This document shows, one piece after another, positions 35,165 through 44,500 of a stretch of 64,000 nt of DNA. Position numbers and translations under genes: made by a program. Each line of letters opens with the position of its first letter. The first letter of the stretch is position 1. The notes beneath the pieces were generated by a model that made no database searches, was not told the origin of the DNA, and saw only the letters and a list, made by a program, of their open reading frames with translations. The stretch is from NCBI GenBank assembly GCA_017416685.1, contig JAFQBN010000002.1, forward strand, positions 264,991 to 328,990, read 5' to 3'. The DNA comes from Oscillospiraceae bacterium. Its GTDB lineage: Bacteria; Bacillota; Clostridia; Oscillospirales; Oscillospiraceae.

Positions 35165-35683
35165 TTAATCTTCCATTCTTGGCCGTCCCTGTCCGTCAAA
35201 GGAGAACACGGCACACAGCCGCCCCTCCACCTGCTCCACCTTTGCAAAGCAAAAGGCAGGTGCAAGACCAAAAGGCCGGTTACTGTCAAAGGGCAGCGCC
35301 AGCCGAAAACCGTCCCTGTCTCCCAGAACCAGTGCTGACAGCCCCCGGGCAGACCGACGCAAAACGGGATCGCTCATGCGGCGCTCCGCGCTTTCCCGGA
35401 CCCAGCCGCCGCGCGAAAAGGGAAATGCCAGCACGCATCGCCCGCCATCGACAGGCCAGCAGCCTGCCCGGACAAGGCTGTCCCGGCTCACCCGCCGGCA
35501 CAGACGCAGTTCTCCCCGCTCCGGGGCAAGGGTGCCAAGCAGCAGTGTCCCTCCCGCCCCGGTCAGCCACGCCTTGTAGATACCCTGTCCGTCATTGGGT
35601 CGGGTGGCCTCACAGCGCACAAAGCCGCCGTCCTGCTCGATGCTCAACTGCCCGCCACCATCCAAATCAAACGTTTCCGCCAT
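35165..35683 (-). CDS. Uncharacterised protein upstream of mrnC
   Basis: A 172-residue protein I do not recognise. Support for coding comes from an AAAGGAGG site 8 bases before the ATG and codon use like its neighbours. No signal peptide, membrane helix or cysteine pairs. The N-terminal half has short beta-like stretches (GGGQLSIEQDGGFVRCEATRP), followed by an arginine-rich centre. It ends 62 bases before mrnC and may be cotranscribed with mrnC-rqcH. No function is proposed. Confidence 0.65.
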   Translation of the reverse strand: MAETFDLDGGGQLSIEQDGGFVRCEATRPNDGQGIYKAWLTGAGGTLLLGTLAPERGELRLCRRVSRDSLVRAGCWPVDGGRCVLAFPFSRGGWVRESAERRMSDPVLRRSARGLSALVLGDRDGFRLALPFDSNRPFGLAPAFCFAKVEQVEGRLCAVFSFDGQGRPRMED

Positions 35684-35736
35684 ACCCAGTGCCTCCTTTT
35701 TACTATAGTATGCACAGGTACAACTGTATAGAAAAG

Positions 35737-35773
35737 TAAAAGCGCACCCTTTTTAAGGGCGCGCTTTTTCACA
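35737..35773 (-). terminator. Terminator of the smc-to-rsfS operon
   Basis: Arms AAAAGCGCGCCCTT and AAGGGTGCGCTTTT followed by TACTTTTC on the minus strand, after rsfS. Confidence 0.82.
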
Positions 35774-35785
35774 AGTTTATTTCTC

Positions 35786-36145
35786 TCAGGGCAGCAGTTC
35801 CGCAGACACGTCCACCTGCTCAGCGTCGGCCCACAGCCGCTCCAGATCGTAGAACTTACGGGCCTCGTCGGTGAAGATGTGGACGATCACCGTGGAGAAG
35901 TCCAGCAGCACCCAAGTGCCGTCCCGGTGTCCCTCCACGTGATGGGCGGGTTCCCCGGCCTCGTCCATCGCCTTCTCACAGGCATCAGACAGAGCCTTGA
36001 TCTGGGTATTGGAAGTACCGGAGCAGATCACGAAGTAATCAGCCAGGGTAGTCAGATCGCCGGTACGCAGTACCTTGATATCAATACCCTTTTTGCTGTC
36101 CAGCGCTTTGGCCAGCGTAATTGCACTTTCAAAAGAAGTCATCAT
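35786..36145 (-). CDS. rsfS: Ribosome silencing factor
   Basis: A 119-residue RsfS/Iojap protein that binds L14 on the 50S subunit and blocks joining to 30S when nutrients are scarce. The core is [18 protein letters not shown] and the [20 protein letters not shown] stretch. It starts at ATGATG overlapping the LCP-gene stop. Position after nadD and an HD (YqeK) gene is the classic Firmicute order nadD-yqeK-rsfS, here with an LCP gene inserted. The operon ends at the hairpin at 35737-35773. Confidence 0.96.
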   Translation of the reverse strand: MMTSFESAITLAKALDSKKGIDIKVLRTGDLTTLADYFVICSGTSNTQIKALSDACEKAMDEAGEPAHHVEGHRDGTWVLLDFSTVIVHIFTDEARKFYDLERLWADAEQVDVSAELLP

Positions 36146-37425
36146 TGGTCATTCTCTCCTTGTTCAATGGGTGTGGTTTCCTCCGGAGCAGGCTCGGGGA
36201 CTGGCTCCGGCTCGGGTTCGGGAGCAGGCTCAGGCTGCGGAGTCGGCTCAGGTTCTGGCTCAGGTTCTGGTTCAGGCTCAGGTTCAGGTTCAGGAACCGG
36301 CTCCGGCTCAGGTTTAGGCTCGGGCTTCGGTTCCTCCTTGGGCGGATTTCCGCCGCCCTTTCCAAGGGATTCGTCGGCAAACACACCGCTGGTCAAATAC
36401 AGACCCTTGTTCCCGCGCTGGATGACCTCCAGATCCTCCGGGGTAATATCGTCCTCATAGGGGTTCATGCCGTTATTGATGATAGCCAGCATTTCGTCCA
36501 CTACGGGCAGAACGTAAGCTGTTCCGCGGGAATAGTTGGTATAGGGCATGGTGCAGAAAGACACATCCTCCCCCATGTCGATACCCATGGCCTTCTGAGC
36601 AAGCCAGACCAAATTGCCCACGGACAGATCGGTTTCCACGTTTTCGGTAAAGATTTCTGCAAATGCACCGAAGTTCATCAGGTGCTTTGCCTGCAGACAC
36701 TCGCGCATCACGGCGGTCAAAAAGTCCTGCTGTATCTTCATGCGGCCGGCATCACCGATTTGGAAATGTCCGTACTTTCCGTTGTTCTTCCGCCAGCGGA
36801 TGACCTCCATGGCATCCTCGCCGGTCAGGCGGCGCTGCCCCTTATCCTGATGGATGTGCAGATCCTGGGCCGGGTCATCGTAATGCATGTCGTAGGGTAC
36901 GTCAAATTCCACACCGCCCACGGCATCCACCAGCTGCCCGATCACCTCCCACTCCACCATGGCATAAAAGTCGGGGACGATGCCGGTCAGCTTGCCCACG
37001 TGTTCCTTCAGGGCGGCCATGCCTTTTTCCACCTGAGTCTCTTTCTCCTTGCCCTTGCAGGAGTTGTAGACGGTGTTGAGCTTTTTGTTGCGCCAGCTGA
37101 CGTTGACCATGGTGTCCCGAGGCAGGCTCATGGCGGAAACCTGCTTGCTTCGGGAGTTGAAGCTGACCAGCACCATGGTGTCCGTATTGCCGCCGCCGGC
37201 TGTATCCCGGCCCACCAGAAGGAAGGTGTACATGCCGCTGCGCCGGTCACTGTGCAGTTCGGCGTTTGCCCCCACCTGCTGGCCGTGAGGCACTTCGGGC
37301 GCACGCACCAGGAAGGAATACACCACGGAAAGAGCCACCATGGTCACAGCGATGCCAAACAGCACCCGCAGCAGGATCCGCCCTTTGCGGCTATCCACAA
37401 ACGCACGTATCTTCTCGTTGTCCAT
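36142..37425 (-). CDS. LytR-CpsA-Psr (LCP) family phosphotransferase with Pro-Glu tail
   Basis: A 427-residue protein with one membrane helix at about 18-39 and an external LCP domain beginning at about 66 ([41 protein letters not shown]). LCP enzymes transfer polymers such as teichoic acids or capsule from the lipid carrier to peptidoglycan; the conserved Arg/Asp residues are present. Residues 360-427 are an unusual low-complexity tail of repeated Pro-Glu/Pro-Lys units. The ATG at 37425 has AAGGAGGG upstream. It lies between nadD/yqeK and rsfS. Confidence 0.93.
   Translation of the reverse strand: MDNEKIRAFVDSRKGRILLRVLFGIAVTMVALSVVYSFLVRAPEVPHGQQVGANAELHSDRRSGMYTFLLVGRDTAGGGNTDTMVLVSFNSRSKQVSAMSLPRDTMVNVSWRNKKLNTVYNSCKGKEKETQVEKGMAALKEHVGKLTGIVPDFYAMVEWEVIGQLVDAVGGVEFDVPYDMHYDDPAQDLHIHQDKGQRRLTGEDAMEVIRWRKNNGKYGHFQIGDAGRMKIQQDFLTAVMRECLQAKHLMNFGAFAEIFTENVETDLSVGNLVWLAQKAMGIDMGEDVSFCTMPYTNYSRGTAYVLPVVDEMLAIINNGMNPYEDDITPEDLEVIQRGNKGLYLTSGVFADESLGKGGGNPPKEEPKPEPKPEPEPVPEPEPEPEPEPEPEPEPTPQPEPAPEPEPEPVPEPAPEETTPIEQGENDQ
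36169..36348 (-). repeat. Low-complexity Pro-Glu repeat inside the LCP gene
   Basis: About 60 codons alternate proline with glutamate (sometimes lysine, alanine or valine). The DNA is a degenerate hexamer repeat around GAACCT-like units and may slip. It encodes the C-terminal tail outside the membrane. Confidence 0.9.
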
Positions 37426-37435
37426 GTTGCCCTCC

Positions 37436-38632
37436 TTATCCGCGGTGTGCAAGCAGCCAGTCATGGGCCGCCTGTGTATTTTGATGGACGGGAACGCCCC
37501 GCTCCTTCATCTCTTCGATGGTCATTTCCATGCCCAGCATCAAAGCTGCATCCAGATCCTCGTAGGCCAGGCGGCGCAGCTGAGCCACACCGTCAAAGTC
37601 ACGGGTGGGTTCCATGTAGTCGGCAATGTAGATGATTTTTTCTAGCAGGGTCATATCCGCCCGGCCGGTGGTGTGGTAGTAGATAGCGCGGTACACCTGC
37701 TCATCTTCTCCAAAAACGTACTTTGCCATACAGGCACCCGTCTTGGAATGCAGCAGCTTGACCGCCTTCTGCTCCAGTTCGTCCAGCTCTACCCCGTACT
37801 GACGGCAGATAGCCGTCTGTTCCGCCAGATCCAGGTACTTGGTGCAGTCGTGCAGAATGGCGGCGCGGCGGGCGGCAGTTTCGTCCGCGCCCCAGTGGGC
37901 CGCAAGGCGGACAGCCTCCTCCTCCGTTCCCATAATGTGGGGGATGCGCTTGGCCCGTACCATGGAATAGGAGCAGGCCCGCAGTTCCGGGAAGTCAAGA
38001 TGCTTCAAATCGGCATTGGTACCGTACAGACCGCTGCGCAGGATATATCCGTAAACGGCAGGGGCCAGATACTCCCGGCCCTTGCCCCGGGCCAGCATAT
38101 CACGCAGGTCGGTGGACGAGATGTCCACCAGTCCCGGCAGGGTGATGGTGGTCACCCGGGCGTTGTAGGTCTCCTGCAGGAACTGGCGCTGAGGCGCAAA
38201 CAGCTCCTCCCCGTCCTGTTCCGTGCGGCCAAAGGCGCAGATACCCGCCAGCTGACAGATTTTCTCCGGTTCGCGCCAATACTGGAGGGTCAGGAACATA
38301 TCCGTCCCCATCAACAGCCACAGTTCTGCTCCAGGGTACAGGGCGGTCAGTGCCACCAGTGTGTCGGCAGTGTAACTCTTCCCCTCCCGGCGCAGTTCGA
38401 TGTCGCACACCTCGGCAACGCCGGGCAGATCGAGATTGTCCGCCATCAGCTTCGCCATTTCAAAGCGCTGCTCAGCGGTGGCAGACCCCTCCGGAACCTG
38501 TTTGTGGGGCGGATTCGCCGCCGGGATCAGCAGCAGCTTATCCAGTCCCAGCACGGATACCGCAGTCTTTGCCGCGGCCATGTGGCCCAGATGGGGCGGG
38601 TTGAAGGTCCCGCCATAGATACCGATTTTCAC
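37436..38632 (-). CDS. nadD: Fusion of nicotinate-nucleotide adenylyltransferase (NadD) and YqeK-type HD phosphohydrolase
   Basis: One 398-residue frame carries two enzymes that are separate neighbouring genes in Bacillus. Residues 1-200 are NadD, with [11 protein letters not shown] at 7-17 and ISSTDLR at 171-177, making deamido-NAD from nicotinate mononucleotide. Residues from about 210 to 398 are a YqeK domain with the HD pair His261-Asp262, a second His at 295 and [10 protein letters not shown]; YqeK relatives cleave diadenosine tetraphosphate. A GTG at 38632 is the only start near GAGGTG. No stop or frameshift separates the domains. Confidence 0.93.
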   Translation of the reverse strand: MKIGIYGGTFNPPHLGHMAAAKTAVSVLGLDKLLLIPAANPPHKQVPEGSATAEQRFEMAKLMADNLDLPGVAEVCDIELRREGKSYTADTLVALTALYPGAELWLLMGTDMFLTLQYWREPEKICQLAGICAFGRTEQDGEELFAPQRQFLQETYNARVTTITLPGLVDISSTDLRDMLARGKGREYLAPAVYGYILRSGLYGTNADLKHLDFPELRACSYSMVRAKRIPHIMGTEEEAVRLAAHWGADETAARRAAILHDCTKYLDLAEQTAICRQYGVELDELEQKAVKLLHSKTGACMAKYVFGEDEQVYRAIYYHTTGRADMTLLEKIIYIADYMEPTRDFDGVAQLRRLAYEDLDAALMLGMEMTIEEMKERGVPVHQNTQAAHDWLLAHRG

Positions 38633-38674
38633 CTGCGTGTCACCTCACACGATACACGGGCGTTTGCCCGGCGG

Positions 38675-39007
38675 TCAAACGGTTTTCTTCTTTTTGGTGT
38701 CAGCCACCAGTACGATCTTATCCTTCTTATCCTTACGGTGGCTGGGACGGTACAGCACAAACTTGGTACCAATGACCTGCACCACCTCGCTGCGGGTCAG
38801 GGGGGCAAGCTGGTCAGCCACTTCACGGGCGGACATGAGAGCGTTTTCCAGTACCCGGCCCTTAATGAGTTCCCGGGCCTCCAGCGCATCGTTGGCCTGC
38901 TTGAGCAGGTTGTCGCCAATGCCGTCCTTGCCCACGATCAAAATGGTGTCGATGCTGTTTGCAAGACCCCGCAGCTGGGCGCGCTGCTTACTGGTTAATT
39001 CTGCCAT
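38675..39007 (-). CDS. yhbY: YhbY/CRM-domain RNA-binding protein
   Basis: A 110-residue CRM-domain protein that associates with pre-50S ribosomal particles in other bacteria. The SKQRAQLRGLAN start, the VGKDGIGDNLL loop with its GxxG, and the VQVIGTKFVLYRPS strand are typical. The lysine-rich end (KKDKIVLVADTKKKK) is slightly extended. It precedes nadD, as in the Bacillus yqeH-yhbY-nadD cluster. Confidence 0.95.
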   Translation of the reverse strand: MAELTSKQRAQLRGLANSIDTILIVGKDGIGDNLLKQANDALEARELIKGRVLENALMSAREVADQLAPLTRSEVVQVIGTKFVLYRPSHRKDKKDKIVLVADTKKKKTV

Positions 39008-39017
39008 AGTTTCTTCC

Positions 39018-39608
39018 TCACTTGTTCAGGTATTCCTCCAGCTTCTCCCTGAACGCCTGCAGGGCGCGGCCCCGGTGGGAGATGGCGTTCTTTTCCTCGG
39101 GAGAAAGCTGGGCAAAGGTCTTTTTCAATTCGGGGATGAAGAATACGGGGTCGTAGCCGAAGCCGCCGTCCCCTATAGGTGCAAAGGCGATGGTGCCGTG
39201 GCACTCACCCCGGGCGGAGATCACATCACCATTGGGGAAACAGCAGGTGATGACAGAGACGAATTTGGCCGCACGGGTATCCGCACCGCGCATATTCTCC
39301 AGCAGCAGGCGGGTACGGCCGGGGTCGTCCAGACCCTCGCCGCCGTAGCGGGCGGAATAGACACCGGGCGCCCCCTGCAGGGCATCCACGCACAGGCCGG
39401 AATCGTCTGCGATGGCGGGCATGCCGCTCGCCTTCATGACTGCATCGGCCTTGAGCAAGGAGTTTTCCTCAAAGGTGGTCCCCGTCTCCTCCACGTCTAC
39501 GTCCACACCCACGTCCGCCTCGGAACAGACCCGGATGCCAAGCTGGGACAGGATGGCATTTAACTCGATCAACTTCTTTGGATTCTTGCTGGCAAGGACC
39601 AGTTCCAT
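39018..39608 (-). CDS. rdgB: RdgB/HAM1 family non-canonical purine NTP pyrophosphatase
   Basis: A 196-residue house-cleaning enzyme that hydrolyses dITP, XTP and similar purine triphosphates. Substrate and metal motifs ASKNPKKLIEL and IADDSGLCVDALQGAPGVYSAR are intact, and SHRGRALQAF near the end is typical. AAAGGA lies upstream of the ATG. It follows rph in a pair widespread in Firmicutes. Confidence 0.97.
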   Translation of the reverse strand: MELVLASKNPKKLIELNAILSQLGIRVCSEADVGVDVDVEETGTTFEENSLLKADAVMKASGMPAIADDSGLCVDALQGAPGVYSARYGGEGLDDPGRTRLLLENMRGADTRAAKFVSVITCCFPNGDVISARGECHGTIAFAPIGDGGFGYDPVFFIPELKKTFAQLSPEEKNAISHRGRALQAFREKLEEYLNK

Positions 39609-39624
39609 GTAAGGCTCACTTCCT

Positions 39625-40347
39625 TTACAGATTTACGCCCAGAATATCTTTCTGGATTTTTTGCAGCTCCACAACGCCCTTGTGACACAGGCGGACCAGC
39701 TGCTGCTGTTCCTCCAGGGTAAAGGGGCGTTCCTCGCCGGTACCCTGCAGTTCGATGAGCCGACCCTGGTCGTCCATAACACAGTTCAGGTCCACCATGG
39801 CGGCGGAGTCCTCCTCATAGCACAGGTCCAGTAAGGCCACATCGTCCACGATACCGGCGGATACGGCGGCCACATAGCCGCTGACGGGATAGTCGGCCAG
39901 CTGACCGTTTTCCATCATCTTTTTGAAGGCCAGCATCATGGCCACAAAGCCGCCGGTAACAGAGGCGGTGCGGGTACCGCCGTCACCCTGCAGCACGTCA
40001 CAGTCAATGGTAATGTTCCATGGCCCCAGCTTCTTCATGTCCACCACGCTGCGCAGGGCGCGGCCGATGAGCCGCTGGATTTCGGCGCTGCGGCCGTTGA
40101 GCTTCAGCTTGGCGATATCACGCTTAGACCGCTCCCGGTTGGCCCGGGGCAGCATAGAGTACTCGGCGGTGACCCAGCCCTCCCCCTCGGGGACGTGGCG
40201 GGGCGGCTTGTCCTCCACACTGGCGGTACACAGAACATGGGTGTTTCCGCAGCGGATCAGGCAGGAACCCTCCGCAAATTTGTTGATGTTGGGGATGATC
40301 TCAACCGGCCGCAGCTGGTCAACATTTCTTCCGTCAATTCGAGTCAT
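39625..40347 (-). CDS. rph: Ribonuclease PH
   Basis: A 240-residue phosphate-dependent exoribonuclease that trims tRNA 3' ends. RVxR-type contacts and the conserved EIQRLIGRALRSVVD and DCDVLQGDGGTRTASVTGG blocks identify it. The ATG has GGGAGGAAA upstream, and the spacer between ftsY and this gene is made of heptanucleotide repeats. It belongs to the smc-to-rsfS operon. Confidence 0.97.
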   Translation of the reverse strand: MTRIDGRNVDQLRPVEIIPNINKFAEGSCLIRCGNTHVLCTASVEDKPPRHVPEGEGWVTAEYSMLPRANRERSKRDIAKLKLNGRSAEIQRLIGRALRSVVDMKKLGPWNITIDCDVLQGDGGTRTASVTGGFVAMMLAFKKMMENGQLADYPVSGYVAAVSAGIVDDVALLDLCYEEDSAAMVDLNCVMDDQGRLIELQGTGEERPFTLEEQQQLVRLCHKGVVELQKIQKDILGVNL

Positions 40348-40360
40348 AGGATTTCCTCCC

Positions 40361-40388
40361 TATCTCATATCTCATATCTCTTATCTCA
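40361..40388 (-). repeat. Heptanucleotide tandem repeat between ftsY and rph
   Basis: Four consecutive heptamers on the minus strand, TGAGATA-AGAGATA-TGAGATA-TGAGATA. The first holds the ftsY stop codon, and the last ends just before the rph ribosome binding site. The same unit appears at 56779-56810 in opposite orientation relative to transcription. Confidence 0.85.
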
Positions 40389-41255
40389 GATGAGCGCCTG
40401 CGCAAATTCAACCGGGTCAAAGGGCTTCAAATCGTCGATCCCCTCGCCCACACCGGCGTACTTCACCGGCACGCCCAGTTCCTTGGCAATGGCAAGGGCA
40501 ATGCCGCCCTTTGCAGTTCCGTCCAGTTTGGTCAGCACGATACCGGTGATGCCGGCGGCCTCTTTGAACTGCTTGGCCTGCACAAGGCCGTTCTGTCCGG
40601 TGGTGGCATCCAGCACCAGCAGGGTCTCCCGGCTGCTGCCAGGCAGTTCCCGGTCGAGAACGCGGCTGATCTTATTCAGTTCGTTCATCAAATTCTGTTT
40701 GTTGTGCAGGCGACCGGCGGTGTCCACCAGCACCACGTCTGCCTTGCGGGCGCGGGCGGCGGAGGTGGCATCGAACACAACAGCAGCGGGGTCAGCCCCC
40801 TCGTGCTGTTTGATAATGTCCAGATTGGATCGCTCGGCCCAGATGGTCAGCTGGTCTGCGGCAGCGGCACGGAAGGTATCCGCCGCGCACAGCAGCACCT
40901 TCTTGCCCTCTCCCTTCAGCTGGTGGCCGATCTTGCCGATGGTGGTGGTCTTGCCCACGCCGTTTACGCCGATGAATAGCACCACGGCGGGGGGATTTTC
41001 CACGTTCAGCTTGCCCTCCCCCACCGACAAAAGGTCGGTCAGGATGGCACACATGGCAGCCCGGGCATCCTCCACGGTCTTGATATGCTCCTGCTTCACC
41101 CGCTGACGCAGCTGCTCCACCATGTCGATGGCAGTATCCATGCCCGCATCGGCAAGGATCAGCGCCTCTTCCAGCTCGTCGTAGAAATCATCGTCCAGCT
41201 CTGAGCCGAAAGCCGCAAAGATATTGATTTTTTTCAGCTTATCAAAAAAGCCCAT
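40386..41255 (-). CDS. ftsY: Signal recognition particle receptor FtsY
   Basis: A 289-residue SRP GTPase that docks ribosome-SRP complexes at the membrane. GVNGVGKTT is at residues 96-104, with DTAGRLHNKQNLM and TKLDGTAKGG after it. The acidic A domain of E. coli FtsY is missing; only a short amphipathic N-terminus remains, which is usual in Firmicutes. It follows smc in the common smc-ftsY order, here with a small zinc-ribbon gene between. The stop codon lies inside the heptad repeat at 40361-40388. Confidence 0.97.
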   Translation of the reverse strand: MGFFDKLKKINIFAAFGSELDDDFYDELEEALILADAGMDTAIDMVEQLRQRVKQEHIKTVEDARAAMCAILTDLLSVGEGKLNVENPPAVVLFIGVNGVGKTTTIGKIGHQLKGEGKKVLLCAADTFRAAAADQLTIWAERSNLDIIKQHEGADPAAVVFDATSAARARKADVVLVDTAGRLHNKQNLMNELNKISRVLDRELPGSSRETLLVLDATTGQNGLVQAKQFKEAAGITGIVLTKLDGTAKGGIALAIAKELGVPVKYAGVGEGIDDLKPFDPVEFAQALI

Positions 41256-41270
41256 GGGGTCGTTCCTTTC

Positions 41271-41585
41271 TCACAGTCGGGGGTTCCTGGTTTTGCAGCG
41301 GGGACACTGGGGATCGTCCAGATCGTGCCGGGTGCCGCAGGTCGGGCAGGTAGTCTGAGCGATGCGGTCGGATACAAATTCGTCTGCATCCTCTTGCTCA
41401 TACAGCTCGCCCCGGAAAAACTCCAGCTTGCCGCACCGGGGACAGGTAAAGATGGCCACGTCCAGCGCGCCGGCCCACAGGTTGCTCCAGTCGCCGCTGA
41501 AAAAGCCTGTCTTGCCGAGCTGCACATTCTCCCGCTTGACAAACTCCATGGGAATATTACAGCGCAGACAGTTGAGTTTTTGCAT
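41271..41585 (-). CDS. Small zinc-ribbon protein between smc and ftsY
   Basis: A 104-residue protein with four CxxC pairs (Cys6/9, Cys48/51, Cys80/83, Cys94/97), enough for two zinc ribbons. The N-terminal ribbon is interrupted by a 38-residue insert with aromatic residues (GFFSGDWSNLWAGALDV); the C-terminal ribbon is compact and followed by a basic tail. No known name comes to mind. Position between smc and ftsY with 12-15 base gaps makes it part of the operon; a nucleic-acid or protein-binding role is inferred. Confidence 0.78.
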   Translation of the reverse strand: MQKLNCLRCNIPMEFVKRENVQLGKTGFFSGDWSNLWAGALDVAIFTCPRCGKLEFFRGELYEQEDADEFVSDRIAQTTCPTCGTRHDLDDPQCPRCKTRNPRL

Positions 41586-41597
41586 GGGTCATCCTCC

Positions 41598-44500
41598 TCA
41601 GCGCAGCTTCAACTCTTTCTCCACGTCATTGAGGTTGATCGTGAGCATTCTGGAAACACCTTGTTCCTGCATGGTCACACCGTACAGCACGTCGGCCTCT
41701 TCCATGGTGCCGCGGCGGTGGGTGATGACGATAAACTGGGTCTTTTCGGACATGGTGCGCATGTAGTCGGCAAAGCGGACCACGTTGCTGTCGTCCAGAG
41801 CAGCCTCTATCTCGTCCATAACGACGAAGGGCGTGGGCCGGACCTTCAAAATGGCGAAGTACAGGGCGATAGCCACGAAGGCCTTCTCGCCGCCGGACAG
41901 CAGGCTGATGATCTTCAGCGCCTTGCCCGGAGGCTGCACCTTGATCTCGATGCCGCAGTTGAGGATATCGTCGGGGTCCTCCAGCTCCAGCGTAGCCTTG
42001 CCGCCGCCGAACAACTCCAGGAATGTCTGTGCGAAGGAGTCGTTGATAACCTTGAACTCCCGGGCGAAGATGGTCTTCATCTCGCCGGTGATGTTGGCAA
42101 TCACGCTTTCCAGCTCCGCCTTGGCCTTGTTGACGTCATCACGCTGCTCGGTCAGGTATGTATACCTCTCGTTCACGCGCTCGAATTCCTCGATAGCGCC
42201 CAGATTCACGTGGCCCAGCGCGGCAATGCCGCGCTTCAGCTCGCCGATGCGGCGCTCGGCCTTGGGTACGGATTCCAGCTCCACCCGCTGATTTTTGGCC
42301 GCCTCGTGGGACAACTCGTAAGTGTCCCAGAGCTTGTCCAGCAGCGACTTTTCTTCCATAACAGCGGCGGTACGCTTCTGCTCCAGCACGGTGACTTCCT
42401 GCTGCATATTCATCAGGTCCGCGTTTTTCTCACGGCTCTCCTTATCGGTGCGGTTGCGCTCCCCCTCCAGGGTCAGCTTCTGGGTGTTGAGGGTGCGGAT
42501 GGCTTCCTCCTGGGCCTGATCGTTCTTACGCAGGTCGTCCAGCTGAGTCTGCTTCTGGGCGATCAGGGCGGCGCAATCCCGGTTCTTCTGCTCGTAATCG
42601 GCCATCAGGGCGCGGCTGTTGTCCCGGTCACCGGCCATGTCGCGGCGCAGGGACTCCAACTGCTCCAGCGCAGCGTTGTTGGCCTCCCGCTCGGCCTGCA
42701 GTGCGGCGCGCTGTGCGGCCAGATCGGCCTGCTGTGCGGCCAGATCGGCGGCCTTTTGTCTGCCCTCGGTCTGACCCTGCAGCTTGCCCTGCGCCTCGCT
42801 CTCCAGCGCAGCGGCTTCTCCCTCCAGCTGGGCGATGCGGTCCCGGGCAGCCTTGGTGTCCGCCTCGATACCGGCGGCACGCTGGCGAAGCTGCTCCAAC
42901 TCGGTCTGCTGATTTTCCTGCTGGCGCTCCAGATCGGCGACCACACTGCTGCAGTGGTCGCACAGGGCCTGTGCCTTCAGCAGGTCGTCCTCCCACTGGC
43001 GCAGCTGGCCCTGAGCGGTCTCCATCTCGTAGGCGGCAGCGGCACTCTCCCGCTGGGCCTCCTCCATAGCGCGCTGGGCCTCGGCCACCTTTTCACCCAT
43101 GGCGGCAATTTGACCTTTCAGCCGCTCCAATTCGTTGGCGCGGCTGAGGATGCCGGCGCTGCGGCTGGCAGAGCCGCCGGTCATGGAGCCGCCCGCATTC
43201 AGCACCTGCCCGTCCAGCGTCACGATGCGGAAGCTGTGTCCGAACCTGCGGGCGCAGGCCATGGCGCTGTCCAGTTCCTCCATGACCACTACGCGGCCAA
43301 GCAGGTTGGAAAATATGGGAGCGTACTTCTTGTCAAAGGTGATGATCTGGTCGGCGATTCCCACAAAGCCGGCCTCTTTTTTGATCTGCGCCTCTTCCTT
43401 CAGACTGCCGGGGCGCACGGTATTCAGGGGCATAAAGGTGGCGCGTCCACCGTCCCGTCGCTTGAGGTAGTTGATGGCGGCCTTGCCGTCCTCGTCCCGC
43501 TCCACCACGATGTCCTGCATATGACCGCCCAAAGCGGTCTCGATGGCCACAGTGTACTTGTCCGATACCTTCAAAAGCTTGGCTACAGGGCCGCAGATAT
43601 TTTTCAGAGTCCCCCGCTGGGCCTCCTCCACTACGATCTTGGCGGCACGGGACAGACCCTCCTGATGCTTTTCCATCTCGGTGAGCATCTTGAAGCGGGA
43701 GGTCAGCTCATTTTCCTCCATCTGCAGCTTTACATGGGCGCTGCGGGCCTGCTCGGCCTTCTGCCTGCGGGTGTCCACACGCAGGGCGTAGCCATTGATG
43801 ATATTGCGCACGGCATCCCGCTCTTCCTCCGCCTTGGCGCGGTCTGCGCGGGCGGCCTTTTGGCTGGCTTTGGCCTCTTCCATGCGGGTGTCCAGTTCGG
43901 CGCGTTCCCGGCCCACGGCACCTTCACGGTCCAACACCTCCTGAGCGGCGGCGGCAAGGGCGGACAGCAGGGCCTTGGCCTCGGTAGCGTCGGCAGAGCC
44001 GACGGCCTGACGCTGACGCAGCTGCTCCAACTCCATGTCCAAAGTACCCACGGACTTAGCGGCTTCCTCCGCCTGACGGCGCAGTTGATCCAGCTGCGCA
44101 TCCAGCCGAGCAATACCCTCGTCAATTTCTGCAAGTCGGGTCTGATGCTGGTTGATCTGGCTGACCAGACCGCCCTCGCGGCCCTCCTGCTGCTCCAACT
44201 CCGCCTGCAGGCGGCGGGCGTTGTCCTTGTTGTTCTCGATGTTGCTGTTGAGTACGGCGATGGCGCTTTCCAGCTCGGCCTGACCGGCCTGACGCTGACT
44301 GATGACCTGACGGATCTGCTCCATCTCCAGATCCTTTTCCCGGATCTGCTCGGAGCAGTGCTCGGTAGCGGCGTAGAGGGCATCGCGCTCCCGCTCCAGC
44401 GCTTCGCGGCGGCGCACGGCATCCTCATAGTCGGCGTTGAACTTGATGGTGTTGGTACGGATACGCTCCAGCTTGTCCAGCCACACGGAGATCTCCAGAC

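Noticed and set aside
36169-36348. CRISPR or satellite array
   Set aside because: The repetition is codon-level Pro-Glu coding sequence in frame with the LCP gene, without spacers.
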